A stretch of 64,000 nucleotides of DNA from Paraburkholderia fungorum. GTDB lineage: Bacteria > Pseudomonadota > Gammaproteobacteria > Burkholderiales > Burkholderiaceae. The stretch is taken from assembly GCF_902833645.1 (NCBI RefSeq), contig NZ_CADFGE010000001.1, positions 558,001 through 622,000 on the forward strand, written 5' to 3'. Under the pieces are notes generated by a model that was not told the origin of the DNA, ran no database searches, and worked only from the letters and a program-made list of their open reading frames with translations. Both the position numbers and the translations under genes were made by a program. Positions within the stretch are counted from its first letter, which is position 1, and each line of letters begins with the position of its first letter. Shown here one piece after another: positions 33,501 through 42,814 of the stretch.

Positions 33501-34112
33501 ATGACTCCCACCTACTTGTGCGCCGACATGCGCCGGACCGACCTCGCGTGGACTGACTGGCCCGCCATCGAAAATTTTCTGAAAGACGAACTGATCTGCC
33601 GCGCCGCGGTTCACGACACGCCGTACCCGTACATCACGGCGCAGAGCTTTACGTTCGTCGGCGATGCGTTCCTGATTCACTGCTCGCGATTCGGAAAATT
33701 TGCTGCGGCGATCCATGCCAACCCGCATCTGATTATTGAAATCGATCGACCGGTGGCGCTGCTTAAAGCGCCCAAAGGGCAAAACACCAGTCTCGAGTAC
33801 TACAGTGTGATCGCTCGCTGCCGGGCACAAATCACGCATCTGACGAATGACGTGATCGCGCACCAGAACCAGGCGCTCGACAAATTTCGACCGGAGAAAG
33901 ACTACACGCCGATCGAGGACGGCGCGGCCAATCAGATCATCGCGATGCGATGCGTGATCGACGAGATGACGGCCAAGAAACGCATTCTCGCGGACGGTCA
34001 ATATTCTCCGCCTGGTCAACCTGAGGCCCCCTATGTCCGGTACCCGTTTGCCGCGGGCGCGACCCTGTCCGGCTTGCCGGCAGACGCGTTCGACAAGAAC
34101 CGCTTCAAGTAA
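33501..34112 (+). CDS. Pyridoxamine 5'-phosphate oxidase-like flavin protein
   Basis: This 203-residue protein has the split-barrel FMN-binding fold. The segment RAAVHDTPYPYITAQSFTFVGDAFLIHCSRFGKFAAAIHANPHLIIEI is typical of the NimA/PNPOx-like branch, where the conserved His near YPYI is common. It probably binds FMN or heme and reduces a small compound. I start at 33501 (MTPTYLCAD); upstream frame has no domain. It lies about 167 bases after the RidA gene. Confidence 0.82.
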   Translation: MTPTYLCADMRRTDLAWTDWPAIENFLKDELICRAAVHDTPYPYITAQSFTFVGDAFLIHCSRFGKFAAAIHANPHLIIEIDRPVALLKAPKGQNTSLEYYSVIARCRAQITHLTNDVIAHQNQALDKFRPEKDYTPIEDGAANQIIAMRCVIDEMTAKKRILADGQYSPPGQPEAPYVRYPFAAGATLSGLPADAFDKNRFK

Positions 34113-34269
34113 GCCGGCCGCAGCCGTTCCCAAGTTGGCGTAGACGCGATACCCGACGGCATCTTCACGTGAGCCGCTGTTCTTTTGGAGTCCGATAGTG
34201 ATTTTTGCAGGCACCGTTCGATGCGGTGTCCGTACTTTTCGATTCGACCCATGAGAACAGGAGACACGC

Positions 34270-35640
34270 ATGAAGATGACAGGGATGGAAGTGGCGGGCG
34301 GCAACGCGGCCAGCCGGCTGGAACGGTTACCTGTTTGCGGCTACCACCGCATGCTGTTCGTAGTCATCGCGCTGGCATTTTTCTTCGATAACGTCGACCT
34401 CGCCACGATGACCTTTGTTCTCGGCTCCATCAAGAGCGAGTTTGGCCTGAGCAGCGCGCAGGCTGGAATGCTGGGTAGCGCCAGCTTCGCCGGGATGGCG
34501 CTGGGCGCATTGTGTTCAGGAGCCGCCGCCGACCGGTTCGGCCGCAAGCCGGTGTTTCAGATCAGCATGATCGTGTGGGGCGTGGGCAGCTATCTGTGCT
34601 CGACCGCTACGGATGCGACCTCATTGGGTATCTTCCGGCTGGTTCTCGGCATTGGAATGGGGATGGAGCTTCCGCTCGCGCAGACCATGCTGTCGGAATT
34701 CATTCCGGCAAAGTCGCGGGGCCGCTACCTCGCAATGATGGATGGAAACTGGCCGCTGGCGTTTATCTGTGCCGGACTGCTTTCATACTATGTGCTGGGC
34801 GCGCACGGCTGGAGAACCTTGTTCCTGATCGAATCGATGCCGGCGGTCTTTCTGTTCGTGGTCCGCCGCTATGTTCCCGAATCGCCGCGCTGGCTTGAAT
34901 CGCGAGGGCGTCACGTGGAGGCGGCGGAAATCGTCGCGCGAATCGAGCAATCCGTGATGTCGCGCCTGCAATTGAGAAGTTTGCCGGCGACTAATCCGGT
35001 CGCTATCGGGTTGCGTAGCGAGCAGGGTCTCAAGGTGTTGTGGTCGAAGGCTTATCGGAGCAGAACGCTGACGGTCGGTTCGTTGTGGTTCTTTTCACTT
35101 CTTGGATTCTATGGATTGAACACCTGGCTGGGCGCGCTCCTTCAACAATCGGGACTCGCCGTGACGAAGTCGGTTCTGTTCACCGTCTATATATCGCTAG
35201 GCGGCGTGCCCGGCTTTCTATGGGCCGCCTGGGCGGTTGAGCGATGGGGACGCAAACCGACATGCGTCATCACGCTGGTGGGCGCCGCGGTGATGATCTT
35301 CGCATTTGGCCGCATTGCGCATCTCAGTCCGAGCCCGTCTGCGCTGATCGCAGTCGGCGCACTGATGCAATTCTTCACGTTTGGCATGTGGGCCGTGCTC
35401 TACACCTACACGCCCGAGTTGTACCCGTCGAGAGCGAGGGCTTCGGGGTGCGGCTTCGCCTCATTCATTGGACGGCTTGGTGCGCTGATTGGACCGACGG
35501 TGGTCGGCCTGATCCTTCCAGTCTGGAAGAATGATGGCGTATTCGTTTTCGGTGCCCTCTGTTTTCTTGTGGCGGCGCTCGTGGTGACGCGCTTTGGGAT
35601 TGAAACTCGCGGCAGCACGTTGGAGAACGTGTCCGGTTAG
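34270..35640 (+). CDS. MFS transporter, sugar/aromatic-acid symporter type
   Basis: This 456-residue inner-membrane protein has 12 predicted helices. The motif between helices 2 and 3 is GAAADRFGRKPV (about 82-93), with a second copy-like loop AVERWGRKPTC in the second half; PESPRWLESRGR closes the first six-helix half. These are marks of the sugar-porter/AAHS group that import organic acids or sugars with protons. GGAGA lies before the ATG. No catabolic operon neighbours it, so the substrate is unknown. Confidence 0.9.
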   Translation: MKMTGMEVAGGNAASRLERLPVCGYHRMLFVVIALAFFFDNVDLATMTFVLGSIKSEFGLSSAQAGMLGSASFAGMALGALCSGAAADRFGRKPVFQISMIVWGVGSYLCSTATDATSLGIFRLVLGIGMGMELPLAQTMLSEFIPAKSRGRYLAMMDGNWPLAFICAGLLSYYVLGAHGWRTLFLIESMPAVFLFVVRRYVPESPRWLESRGRHVEAAEIVARIEQSVMSRLQLRSLPATNPVAIGLRSEQGLKVLWSKAYRSRTLTVGSLWFFSLLGFYGLNTWLGALLQQSGLAVTKSVLFTVYISLGGVPGFLWAAWAVERWGRKPTCVITLVGAAVMIFAFGRIAHLSPSPSALIAVGALMQFFTFGMWAVLYTYTPELYPSRARASGCGFASFIGRLGALIGPTVVGLILPVWKNDGVFVFGALCFLVAALVVTRFGIETRGSTLENVSG

Positions 35641-35645
35641 CAAAC

Positions 35646-35900
35646 GTGGCGCTCGAAGCCGGCGTGCGCATCGTCGAGATCGAGCTGATTTGTTCCGATG
35701 CGACGGCGCACCGTCTTAGGGTCGACGGACGACGGGCAGATATCCCTGGTCACACGCTGCCGACATGGCGGAGCGTGCTTGAACGCCAATATGATGCGTG
35801 GGAATCCGAGCATCTGGTGGTCGACACAGCTAACGTTTCGGTTGAGCAGGTCGTCGAAACTATCGCTCGTCAACTGTCGGTGTTACCCCCGGGAGCAAAG
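35646..35900 (+). pseudogene. C-terminal remnant of an AAA/kinase-type ATPase
   Basis: Directly after the MFS stop codon a frame encodes EAGVRIVEIELICSDATAH, then ADIPGHTLPTWRSVLER and LVVDTANVSVEQVVETI. This is the end of a P-loop kinase-like AAA protein of about 170-190 residues. The P-loop half is missing, and after about 85 codons the frame runs on into the convergent AraC gene. The sharp start just after the MFS gene suggests a deletion or insertion junction near 35641. Confidence 0.6.
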
Positions 35901-35910
35901 CGTGTCACGC

Positions 35911-36894
35911 TCAGTGTGATGAAACGTACGTCGCATCGTCGAACGCTGCCGGAATGGCGAAGCTCTCGCGCATACGCTTCGTCTCCGCCGCCGGCGTCAA
36001 GCCAAAAAGCCGCTTGAACTCCCGGCTGAACTGGGACGCGCTCGTGTAACCCACCGCGTGGCTCGCGGCGTCCGCGGTCAACTCCTCGCGGATCATCAAC
36101 AGGCGAGCCTGGTGCAAGCGGGTTGACTTCACGTACTGCATCGGAGAAACGTGTGTGATTGCCTTGAAGTGGCTATGGAAACTCGGAACGCTCATTCCGG
36201 CTTCTTCTGCCAACCGCGTCACGTCCAGCGGCTGCGCGTAGCCGGCATGGATGAGGCGTAGCGATCTGCCTATCCGGCCGAACTGGCCTCGCATCGCCAA
36301 AGCTTCGCGCATCGAGCTTCCCTGCTTTCCGGTGAGCACACGGAAATAAAGTTCGCGTAGCAGGCCAGGGCCCAATACAGCGGCTTCAAGCGGCCGATGC
36401 ATTGCCTCAAGGAAACGCAGCACGGACGCCTGCATCGCGTCATCCATCGGCGTCGACATCATGCTTTGAGGCGCCTGCACGTGTTCCGCTACGCCTTCAC
36501 GGTCGATCTGCCCGGCCAGTTCGGCGGCCAACGTGAAATCGAGGTGGAGGTACAGCGCAAGCAGCGGGCGCTGCCGGGTGGCCTCGGTTTCCATGCTGAA
36601 CGGAACGGGCGCGGCTACGGCCAGGTAGTGACGTTCGTCGTAGAGATAAAGCCGGTTGCCGAAATAACCCCGCTTGCGCCCCTGACAAACGATCACGATA
36701 CCGGGATCGTAGAGAACCGGTGTGCGTGCCAGAGGTCGGTTTGACCGCAAGATGCGGACGCCCGGCAGCGCCGTGAGGTTGTAGCCCTCGTCGGGCGCCA
36801 ACGCGAGGAGCAGCGCAACCATGCGTTTCCGGGTTGCCGCGGAAAGATCCGGATTATCCGTGATGGCCCACTTTGCGTTCATAGTTTTAGGCAA
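35911..36894 (-). CDS. AraC-family regulator, YqhC type
   Basis: This 327-residue AraC protein has the N-terminal AraC_N domain (YNLTALPGVRILRSNRPLARTPVLYDPGIVIVCQG...) and a C-terminal double helix-turn-helix (HVSPMQYVKSTRLHQARLLM, SASQFSREFKRLFGLTP). In Proteobacteria this type often activates a neighbouring aldehyde or ketone reductase gene. It is divergent from the SDR gene at 36977, with about 82 bases between, and very likely controls it. Confidence 0.93.
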   Translation of the reverse strand: MPKTMNAKWAITDNPDLSAATRKRMVALLLALAPDEGYNLTALPGVRILRSNRPLARTPVLYDPGIVIVCQGRKRGYFGNRLYLYDERHYLAVAAPVPFSMETEATRQRPLLALYLHLDFTLAAELAGQIDREGVAEHVQAPQSMMSTPMDDAMQASVLRFLEAMHRPLEAAVLGPGLLRELYFRVLTGKQGSSMREALAMRGQFGRIGRSLRLIHAGYAQPLDVTRLAEEAGMSVPSFHSHFKAITHVSPMQYVKSTRLHQARLLMIREELTADAASHAVGYTSASQFSREFKRLFGLTPAAETKRMRESFAIPAAFDDATYVSSH

Positions 36895-36976
36895 GAAAAA
36901 TAGCGAAATATGGCTTAGACAGCCCCGTCATTGAGACTAGTATGCACTCTCCAGATAACATTCGGGAGAGGCTTCA

Positions 36977-37810
36977 ATGGCATCCGGCAAAACTCTACTT
37001 ATCACTGGCGTCAGCAGCGGTTTCGGCCGTGCACTTGCAGGCGAGGCGTTGGCGGCGGGACACAAAGTCGTCGGTACGGTGAGAAGCGAGCAGGCAAAGC
37101 GTGATTTCGAGGCACTGTCTGAGAACGCGGCTTTTGGACGTGTACTTGACGTGACCGATTTCGATGCCGTTGGCGGCATCGTGGCGGAGATCGAGGCGAC
37201 CGTCGGACCGGTCGACGTTCTGGTCAACAACGCCGGCTACGGACACGAAGGCATCATGGAAGAATCGCCTTTGTCCGAGATGCGCAGACAGTTCGATGTG
37301 AATGTGTTCGGTGCTGTCGCCATGATGAAAGCCGTGCTGCCCTTCATGCGTGAGCGCAGACGTGGCCACATTCTGAATATCACGTCGATGGGCGGCTATA
37401 TCACCATGCCGGGCATCACGTACTACTGCGGAAGCAAATTCGCACTGGAGGGAATTTCCGAGGCGCTTGGCAAGGAGGTCAAGCCTTTCGGCATTGCCGT
37501 CACAGCCGTCGCACCCGGCTCGTTCCGCACCGATTGGGCGGGTCGTTCGATGACGCGAACACCCCGTTCGATTGCGGATTACGACGCTATCTTCGACCCC
37601 ATTCGCACAGCGCGTGAGGAGAAGAGCGGCAAGCAACTGGGCGATCCTCAAAAGGCGGCACGCGCGATGCTCGCCGCAATCGCCGCGGATTGCCCACCCA
37701 CGCATCTTTTACTCGGTAGCGATGCACTCGGGCTCGTGAGAGGTAAGTTGTCCGCATTGGAAAATGAGATCCGCGACTGGGAGTCTGTCACGGTCTCAAC
37801 CGATGGCTGA
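36977..37810 (+). CDS. SDR-family oxidoreductase
   Basis: This 277-residue classical SDR has TGVSSGFG (residues 12-19), NNAGYG (88-93), a catalytic Ser in NITSMGG and YYCGSKFALEG (YxxxK). The longer C-terminus and the GSFRTDWAGRSM segment match the 3-oxoacyl-ACP-reductase-like/17-beta-HSD-like group. It is controlled probably by the AraC protein at 35911. The gene has GGGAGAGG upstream of ATG 36977. The substrate is unknown; aldehydes are likely if the YqhC analogy holds. Confidence 0.92.
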   Translation: MASGKTLLITGVSSGFGRALAGEALAAGHKVVGTVRSEQAKRDFEALSENAAFGRVLDVTDFDAVGGIVAEIEATVGPVDVLVNNAGYGHEGIMEESPLSEMRRQFDVNVFGAVAMMKAVLPFMRERRRGHILNITSMGGYITMPGITYYCGSKFALEGISEALGKEVKPFGIAVTAVAPGSFRTDWAGRSMTRTPRSIADYDAIFDPIRTAREEKSGKQLGDPQKAARAMLAAIAADCPPTHLLLGSDALGLVRGKLSALENEIRDWESVTVSTDG

Positions 37811-37838
37811 AGACCGCTGGAGTCGGGCGCAATCGCAA

Positions 37839-38840
37839 CTAGCGCTGCGATCGTGTCGTGTGCGGTTTGGCTCGGCGAATTTTTTGTGCAGGTTCGCCGC
37901 GAGCCGGCTCTACCGGATTTTGCGCCGCCGTTGCCATGATCCATTCTTTGAATGCAAGGACGGCGTCATCGTCCGCGCGATCGGTGTTCACGACCAAGGT
38001 GTAGTCCGGTCCGCGCAACACCGGCTCCGATATCGGACACACGAGACGCCCGGTTGCAATCTCGCGCTCGATAAGTGGCAGCGACGCCAACGTTACGCCG
38101 AGGCCTTCGGCCGCTGCGCCCAGTTGTAGAAAAACGTGATCGAAGTCGAGATGATGGGCACCCTGCAGGCCTGGCGCACCGGCCCCCCGTAACCAGTCGG
38201 ACCAGGCAGTGCGCGTGCTCGTGGAATGAAGGAGCGTGTGATTTCGCAGGTCGGCGACCGTCCTGATCGGGTGGCTTAGCAGCACCGCTGGATTGCAGGC
38301 GGGCAGGCGCAAGTCGGGCATCAGCGTCGTTGACACGAGGCCTGTCGCCTCCTCGGGTCCCGACCGCACGCCGACGTCGAATGCACCGCCGACATAGCGC
38401 AACCTGCGTGAGGTTGTGGAGAGCCGCACATCGATGTCCGGGTAGCGAGCCCGGAAATCCGCCAGGCGCGGTATTAGCCAGCATAAAGAGAAGCTTGCCA
38501 GCGCATTTACGCGCACGACCCCCGTGATACGGCGCGTAATGAATTCCTGACGCAGCCGGGTAACCGAACTGCCCAGGCGCGCAAATGCACCTTTGACGTC
38601 GTTGAGCAGAGCAGCGCCTTCGTCAGTAGGAACGACGCCGCGTGAACGGCGTTCGAAGAGCGGAACACCGAACCAGTCTTCCAGCAAGCGAATCTGTTTG
38701 CCGACCGCCCAGTGCGTGACGTGCAGGTCGCTCGCCGCAGCCGCGAAACTCCCCAGGCGGGCGACCGCCTCAAAGTGCCGCAACGCATTCAAGGGAGGCA
38801 ACTTTTCCGCGTCTTTCCCCGCTCGTTTGTCTGTGTCCAT
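37839..38840 (-). CDS. LysR-family regulator, GcvA-like
   Basis: This 333-residue LysR protein is slightly long because of an N-terminal [19 protein letters not shown] extension and a basic C-terminal tail. The helix-turn-helix is SFAAAASDLHVTHWAVGKQI, and the GVRSGPEEA and AEGLGVTLASLPLIE segments mark the effector domain. It ends 28 bases after the convergent SDR gene. It faces the MFS gene at 38976, which is its probable target. Confidence 0.92.
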   Translation of the reverse strand: MDTDKRAGKDAEKLPPLNALRHFEAVARLGSFAAAASDLHVTHWAVGKQIRLLEDWFGVPLFERRSRGVVPTDEGAALLNDVKGAFARLGSSVTRLRQEFITRRITGVVRVNALASFSLCWLIPRLADFRARYPDIDVRLSTTSRRLRYVGGAFDVGVRSGPEEATGLVSTTLMPDLRLPACNPAVLLSHPIRTVADLRNHTLLHSTSTRTAWSDWLRGAGAPGLQGAHHLDFDHVFLQLGAAAEGLGVTLASLPLIEREIATGRLVCPISEPVLRGPDYTLVVNTDRADDDAVLAFKEWIMATAAQNPVEPARGEPAQKIRRAKPHTTRSQR

Positions 38841-38975
38841 ATGGTGACTTTATCTCCCGGCTGACTCAATTTTACGTCAGTTGTGGCGTGTTCTTGACGA
38901 ACCTAGACTATGGGTGTCCCGCAACAAATGCTCAAGCTGTCGTCAAGGCCTGCGCTTCTGCGATTCAGTTGAACC

Positions 38976-40190
38976 ATGAGACTTTTCTCCTTCTCCTCCC
39001 CAACGACAGGCGTAGCCGACGGACCCGGTCAGTCGACCTCCGTACCACGCACGCGCGTATTGTGGCTCTCGTGTACGGCGCACGCGCTGCACGACGGGTA
39101 CACCGACATGATCTACGCGTTGCTTCCCGTTTGGCAGGCGGACTTTGGACTCAGTTTCGGCGCCCTGGCCATGTTGCGCGGCATCTATGCGGGCACGATG
39201 GCGACGCTGCAATTACCCGCTGGACGCCTCGCACGCACATTGGGCACGCGCGCGACGCTTGCGTTCGGCACGTTTCTGGCCGCGCTGGGCTATGCCGTCG
39301 CAGGCCTGTCTGGAAGCCTGCTGGGCTTATGCGTCGCGCTCGCCATCTCGGGAAGCGGCTCGAGCACGCAACATCCGCTGGCTTCAGGCGCGGTCTCACG
39401 CGCGTATGGACGCAACGCTCGAGGGCCGCTCAGCATCTACAATTTCTCAGGCGACCTGGGCAAATCCGCGCTTCCAGCGGCTATCTCGCTTCTGATTACC
39501 ATCATGCCGTGGCGCCATGCGCTTTGGGCCGTGTCGACGATCGGCGTTGTAGTCGCAGTCGTGATTGCACTTTTTCTCCCATCGATACCGAGAGACGAGT
39601 CTTCTCTGGAGGAAACGTCGAGCCGGAACAGCAACGGCTCGCGATCGGGCTTCTCACTGCTGTTCACGATCGGCGTACTCGACACAGCCGTGCGGATGGG
39701 GTTGTTGACCTTCCTGCCATTCCTCCTGAAAACGAAAGGCATCTCGCAACCGATGATGGGCACGGCGCTCGCACTCGTCTTCATCGGTGGCGCCGCCGGC
39801 AAGTTTGTTTGTGGCTGGCTCGGCGCGCGCGTGGGGGTAATCGGCACTGTGCTCGCAACCGAAGGCGGCACGGCAGCGTTGATCCTTGCCGTGATTTACC
39901 TGCCACTGGCGCCCGCCATGATCTTGTTGCCACTGCTTGGCGTGATGCTCAACGGCACATCGTCTGTTCTTTATGGCACGGTGCCTGAACTGACTTCGGT
40001 CGAGCGTACCGAGCGAGCGTTTGCGCTCTTTTATACGGGTACCATTGCTTCGGGGGCACTTTCTCCGATTGTTTACGGTTTTCTGGGCGATCGAATCGGC
40101 GTACACGGTGCCACCATTGCGACTGCGATCACAGCGCTGACCATCTTCCCCCTGGCGTTTGCCCTTCGTCCTCGTCTGCGCACGACGTGA
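38976..40190 (+). CDS. MFS transporter, fosmidomycin-resistance type
   Basis: This 404-residue transporter has 12 predicted helices and the Fsr-type signature near helix 1: SCTAHALHDGYTDMIYALLPVWQ (residues 30-52). It continues with FGLSFGALAMLRGIYAGTMATLQ and GRLARTLGTRA. Family members export fosmidomycin and similar drugs. A moderate start region without strong SD precedes ATG 38976. The divergent LysR gene probably regulates it. Confidence 0.9.
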   Translation: MRLFSFSSPTTGVADGPGQSTSVPRTRVLWLSCTAHALHDGYTDMIYALLPVWQADFGLSFGALAMLRGIYAGTMATLQLPAGRLARTLGTRATLAFGTFLAALGYAVAGLSGSLLGLCVALAISGSGSSTQHPLASGAVSRAYGRNARGPLSIYNFSGDLGKSALPAAISLLITIMPWRHALWAVSTIGVVVAVVIALFLPSIPRDESSLEETSSRNSNGSRSGFSLLFTIGVLDTAVRMGLLTFLPFLLKTKGISQPMMGTALALVFIGGAAGKFVCGWLGARVGVIGTVLATEGGTAALILAVIYLPLAPAMILLPLLGVMLNGTSSVLYGTVPELTSVERTERAFALFYTGTIASGALSPIVYGFLGDRIGVHGATIATAITALTIFPLAFALRPRLRTT

Positions 40191-40268
40191 GCTCGCCAGC
40201 GACGCACTCCGCTGTTATTCGGCTCGCCCAGGATGCATTTTTTTCACCACCACGTGGAGACTTACCAG

Positions 40269-41030
40269 ATGAACACTGTTCCGCAGGCGCCGTTGATTCT
40301 GATAACGGGTGGAGGCCGCGGCGTAGGGGCGGCGACTGCACGGCTTGCTGCCGCACAGGGTTACGACGTAGCGATAAGCTTCGTCTCCGACGAATCCGCT
40401 GCCCTTGCGGTGGCGGCCGATGTGGAAGCTGCCGGGCGCCGGGCTTTACCGGTGCGCGCAGACAGCGCAGATCCCGAGCAGGTCGCTCAGCTATTCGCCG
40501 CGATCGACCAGACGTTCGGCCGGATCGATGTGCTCGTGAATAACGCCGCGATAATTGCGCGGCAGTCCCGGCTGGAGGATCTCGAATTCGAGCGGATGCA
40601 GCGTGTCTTCGCGGTCAACGCGATAGGCCCTATCCTCTGCGCACAGCAGGCGGTGAAGCGGATGTCGCGTCGTTACAATGGCCGCGGCGGCGTGGTGATC
40701 AACATCTCGTCGGCATCGGCACGGCTTGGCAGTCCAAACGAATATGTCGACTATGCGGCCTCGAAGGGGGCGCTCGAGACATTCACCATCGGCTTCGCCA
40801 AGGAAGTCGCGCGGGATGGCATACGCGTCAACTGCATTCGCCCTGGGCATATCTACACTGACATGCATGCTAGCGGCGGAGAGCCGGGGCGAGTCGATCG
40901 CGTCAAAGACTCGATTCCGATGGGGCGAGGCGGTCAACCTGAAGAGGTTGCGCAGGCGATTCTATGGTTGGCAAGCGCCGAGGCGTCCTTCATCACCGGC
41001 ACCTTCCTCGATGTCACTGGCGGCAAGTGA
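40269..41030 (+). CDS. SDR-family oxidoreductase, glucose-dehydrogenase-like
   Basis: This 253-residue classical SDR has TGGGRGVG (about residues 11-18), NNAAI (replacing NNAG, about 92-96), and the catalytic Ser (NISSASAR) and YVDYAASKGALETF with Tyr and Lys. The C-terminus GTFLDVTGGK is standard. The start at 40269 has GGAGA 8 bases upstream; the ORF runs back to 40233. It lies 78 bases after the MFS gene and could be co-transcribed. Confidence 0.9.
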   Translation: MNTVPQAPLILITGGGRGVGAATARLAAAQGYDVAISFVSDESAALAVAADVEAAGRRALPVRADSADPEQVAQLFAAIDQTFGRIDVLVNNAAIIARQSRLEDLEFERMQRVFAVNAIGPILCAQQAVKRMSRRYNGRGGVVINISSASARLGSPNEYVDYAASKGALETFTIGFAKEVARDGIRVNCIRPGHIYTDMHASGGEPGRVDRVKDSIPMGRGGQPEEVAQAILWLASAEASFITGTFLDVTGGK

Positions 41031-41119
41031 GCGACAGGATGCGGCGCTGAACTTCCTGAAACGCTGTCGCGGACACTGTGCGTGAGCGCACCCGCGACCT
41101 ACGACGTCATCACTCGCCC

Positions 41120-41683
41120 TTAGCAACTACCGGATGCGAAATCGACGTCTTTGCTCTCGATGACTCCGCCAGTGCGGCCCGGTGCCCGCTGATTGCTCCA
41201 GTACAGATTGGTGTGCCTGATGACGGCGTCCGGCGGCGGCGCGCCCCATTGCGTCAGGTCTTCAGTCGTATGGGCATCGCCGACCAGAAGCGCGTCATAG
41301 CCGCGTACGAGTGCGCCATGCAGTGTCGAGCGGACGCACATGTCCGTCTGTGCACCCGTCACGATGAGTTTGCCCACGCTCAGGCTCGATAGCACCTGTT
41401 CGAGATCGGTGGCTTCAAACGCATCGCGATAACTTTTCTCGACGATCGCTTCCCCCGCTGCCGGAACCAGTTCGGCAACGATCTGCCACGCTTCGCTACC
41501 GGCTTTCAGATCTTCGTCGGCGTGACGGATCCAGACGACCGGCACCTTGGCGCTGCGCGCCCGCGCAATGAGCGTGTTGACTGTGTCGAGCACCTCATCA
41601 CGCCGATATGCTTTCGCGACGACTTCATTCTGAAGGTCGATAACGACAAGCGCGGTGTTGGGGCGATCGGCTAACGTAGTCAT
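41120..41683 (-). CDS. Isochorismatase-family cysteine hydrolase
   Basis: This 187-residue hydrolase has the complete triad: Asp16 (VIDLQNE), Lys83 (VEKSYRDAF) and Cys116 (GAQTDMCVRSTLHGAL). It is the only one of the three family members in this window with all three residues. Likely activities are nicotinamidase- or carbamoylsarcosine-hydrolase-like amide hydrolysis. I chose the start at 41683; the long frame to 41953 shows no extra domain. It faces the NUDIX gene at 41952. Confidence 0.88.
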   Translation of the reverse strand: MTTLADRPNTALVVIDLQNEVVAKAYRRDEVLDTVNTLIARARSAKVPVVWIRHADEDLKAGSEAWQIVAELVPAAGEAIVEKSYRDAFEATDLEQVLSSLSVGKLIVTGAQTDMCVRSTLHGALVRGYDALLVGDAHTTEDLTQWGAPPPDAVIRHTNLYWSNQRAPGRTGGVIESKDVDFASGSC

Positions 41684-41951
41684 GAGCAGGTAGCTTCCGG
41701 AAAAAGAAAGTATCTTAGCCGGATCTGCTGCCGGTAAGACGACGGCTTCAAGCAAGAGAGTGGCGAAGGACGGGCGGCGATTGATCTGGAAACACCGGCA
41801 GCGGAGACTATATAGTTTGCAACCGGAAGCTCGGAGCATGATAGCTGAACGTTCGCCCGACGCTGGCGGGTGACATATTGTGAACGGCCGCTTAGGCGGC
41901 GCGCCGGAAGACCTCTGACCATCTCTGACCATGAAAGAAAGGAGAGACTTC

Positions 41952-42449
41952 ATGCCGAGCCCTGAGCGAGTGCAGCCGGCTACGCTTATCGACTATGTCT
42001 GGCGCGTGGTGCTTCGCCTCGGATTCCGGCTTGCTCGCGCGTGGTGGCACCTCCGGCGTCCTCGCCACGAGGGAGCGCTCGTAGCGATCTACGTCGGGCG
42101 GGCGCTATTGCTGGTGAAGTCATCGTACCGGGCCGAATGGAATTTGCCCGGCGGCAGTGTCCGGCCCGGTGAAACCCCCGATGCTGCCGCGCAGCGCGAA
42201 ATGGAGGAGGAGATTGGTCTCCCGTCGCACCCGTCGCACCCATTGCGCCCCGCGGGCACCGTCTGCGGCTCCTGGGACGGGAGACGAGACCAGGTGCACT
42301 TCTTTGAACTGCACCTCGATTGCATGCCCGAGCTTCGGCTCGACAATCGTGAAATTGTCGCCGCGCGTCTGGCATCGCCGGAGGAATTGCACGACATCGC
42401 GCTGACTGAGCCGGTCGCGGCGTATCTCCGCAAAGATCTCTGCCGTTAA
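41952..42449 (+). CDS. NUDIX hydrolase
   Basis: This 165-residue protein has a Nudix box that begins at GGSVRPGE and ends REMEEEIGL, a complete G-x5-E-x7-REUxEExGU motif around residues 66-88. It hydrolyses nucleoside diphosphates linked to another group. An N-terminal hydrophobic/amphipathic segment (YVWRVVLRLGFRLARAWWHL) could anchor it to the membrane. The start at 41952 follows AAGGAGAG. It is divergent from the isochorismatase-like gene. Confidence 0.9.
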   Translation: MPSPERVQPATLIDYVWRVVLRLGFRLARAWWHLRRPRHEGALVAIYVGRALLLVKSSYRAEWNLPGGSVRPGETPDAAAQREMEEEIGLPSHPSHPLRPAGTVCGSWDGRRDQVHFFELHLDCMPELRLDNREIVAARLASPEELHDIALTEPVAAYLRKDLCR

Positions 42450-42458
42450 GTTGGGCCT

Positions 42459-42677
42459 GACTATACAGCGCTGCTGCAGAAGATCGACGTCCCCACGCTG
42501 ATCCTCACTCCCGAGGAAGACAGGCTGATCGGCGAAGAGGCCGCGGGAATCCTCCTGAAGGGCATAAAGGGTTCGCAGGAAGTCATCATGCCGCGCACCG
42601 GCCACATGTTCCGGTTCTTGCATCCTGGCGTCTACTCGGTCGAGATCAGGAAATTTCTGGAGCGGGCATCGCTTTAA
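42459..42677 (+). pseudogene. C-terminal remnant of an alpha/beta hydrolase
   Basis: A 72-codon frame without start codon reads DYTALLQKIDVPTLILTPEE, then RTGHMFRFLHP, and closes IRKFLERASL before TAA at 42675. This is the last third of an alpha/beta hydrolase, with the acid region (LTPEEDRL) and the catalytic His (GHMF). The nucleophile half is absent. It begins 9 bases after the NUDIX gene, so a deletion joined them. Confidence 0.6.
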
Positions 42678-42814
42678 GCGTATGCGCACTGCCGTGGCAC
42701 CCGTTCCAGGTACGATAGCGACCGGGCATGTACAGTCCTTATCAGAGCAGAGCCAGCGCCATGCTCAGCGTCGAGCATTCAAGTGGACCGCAGGCAACAC
42801 CGGCGGTTTCAAAC

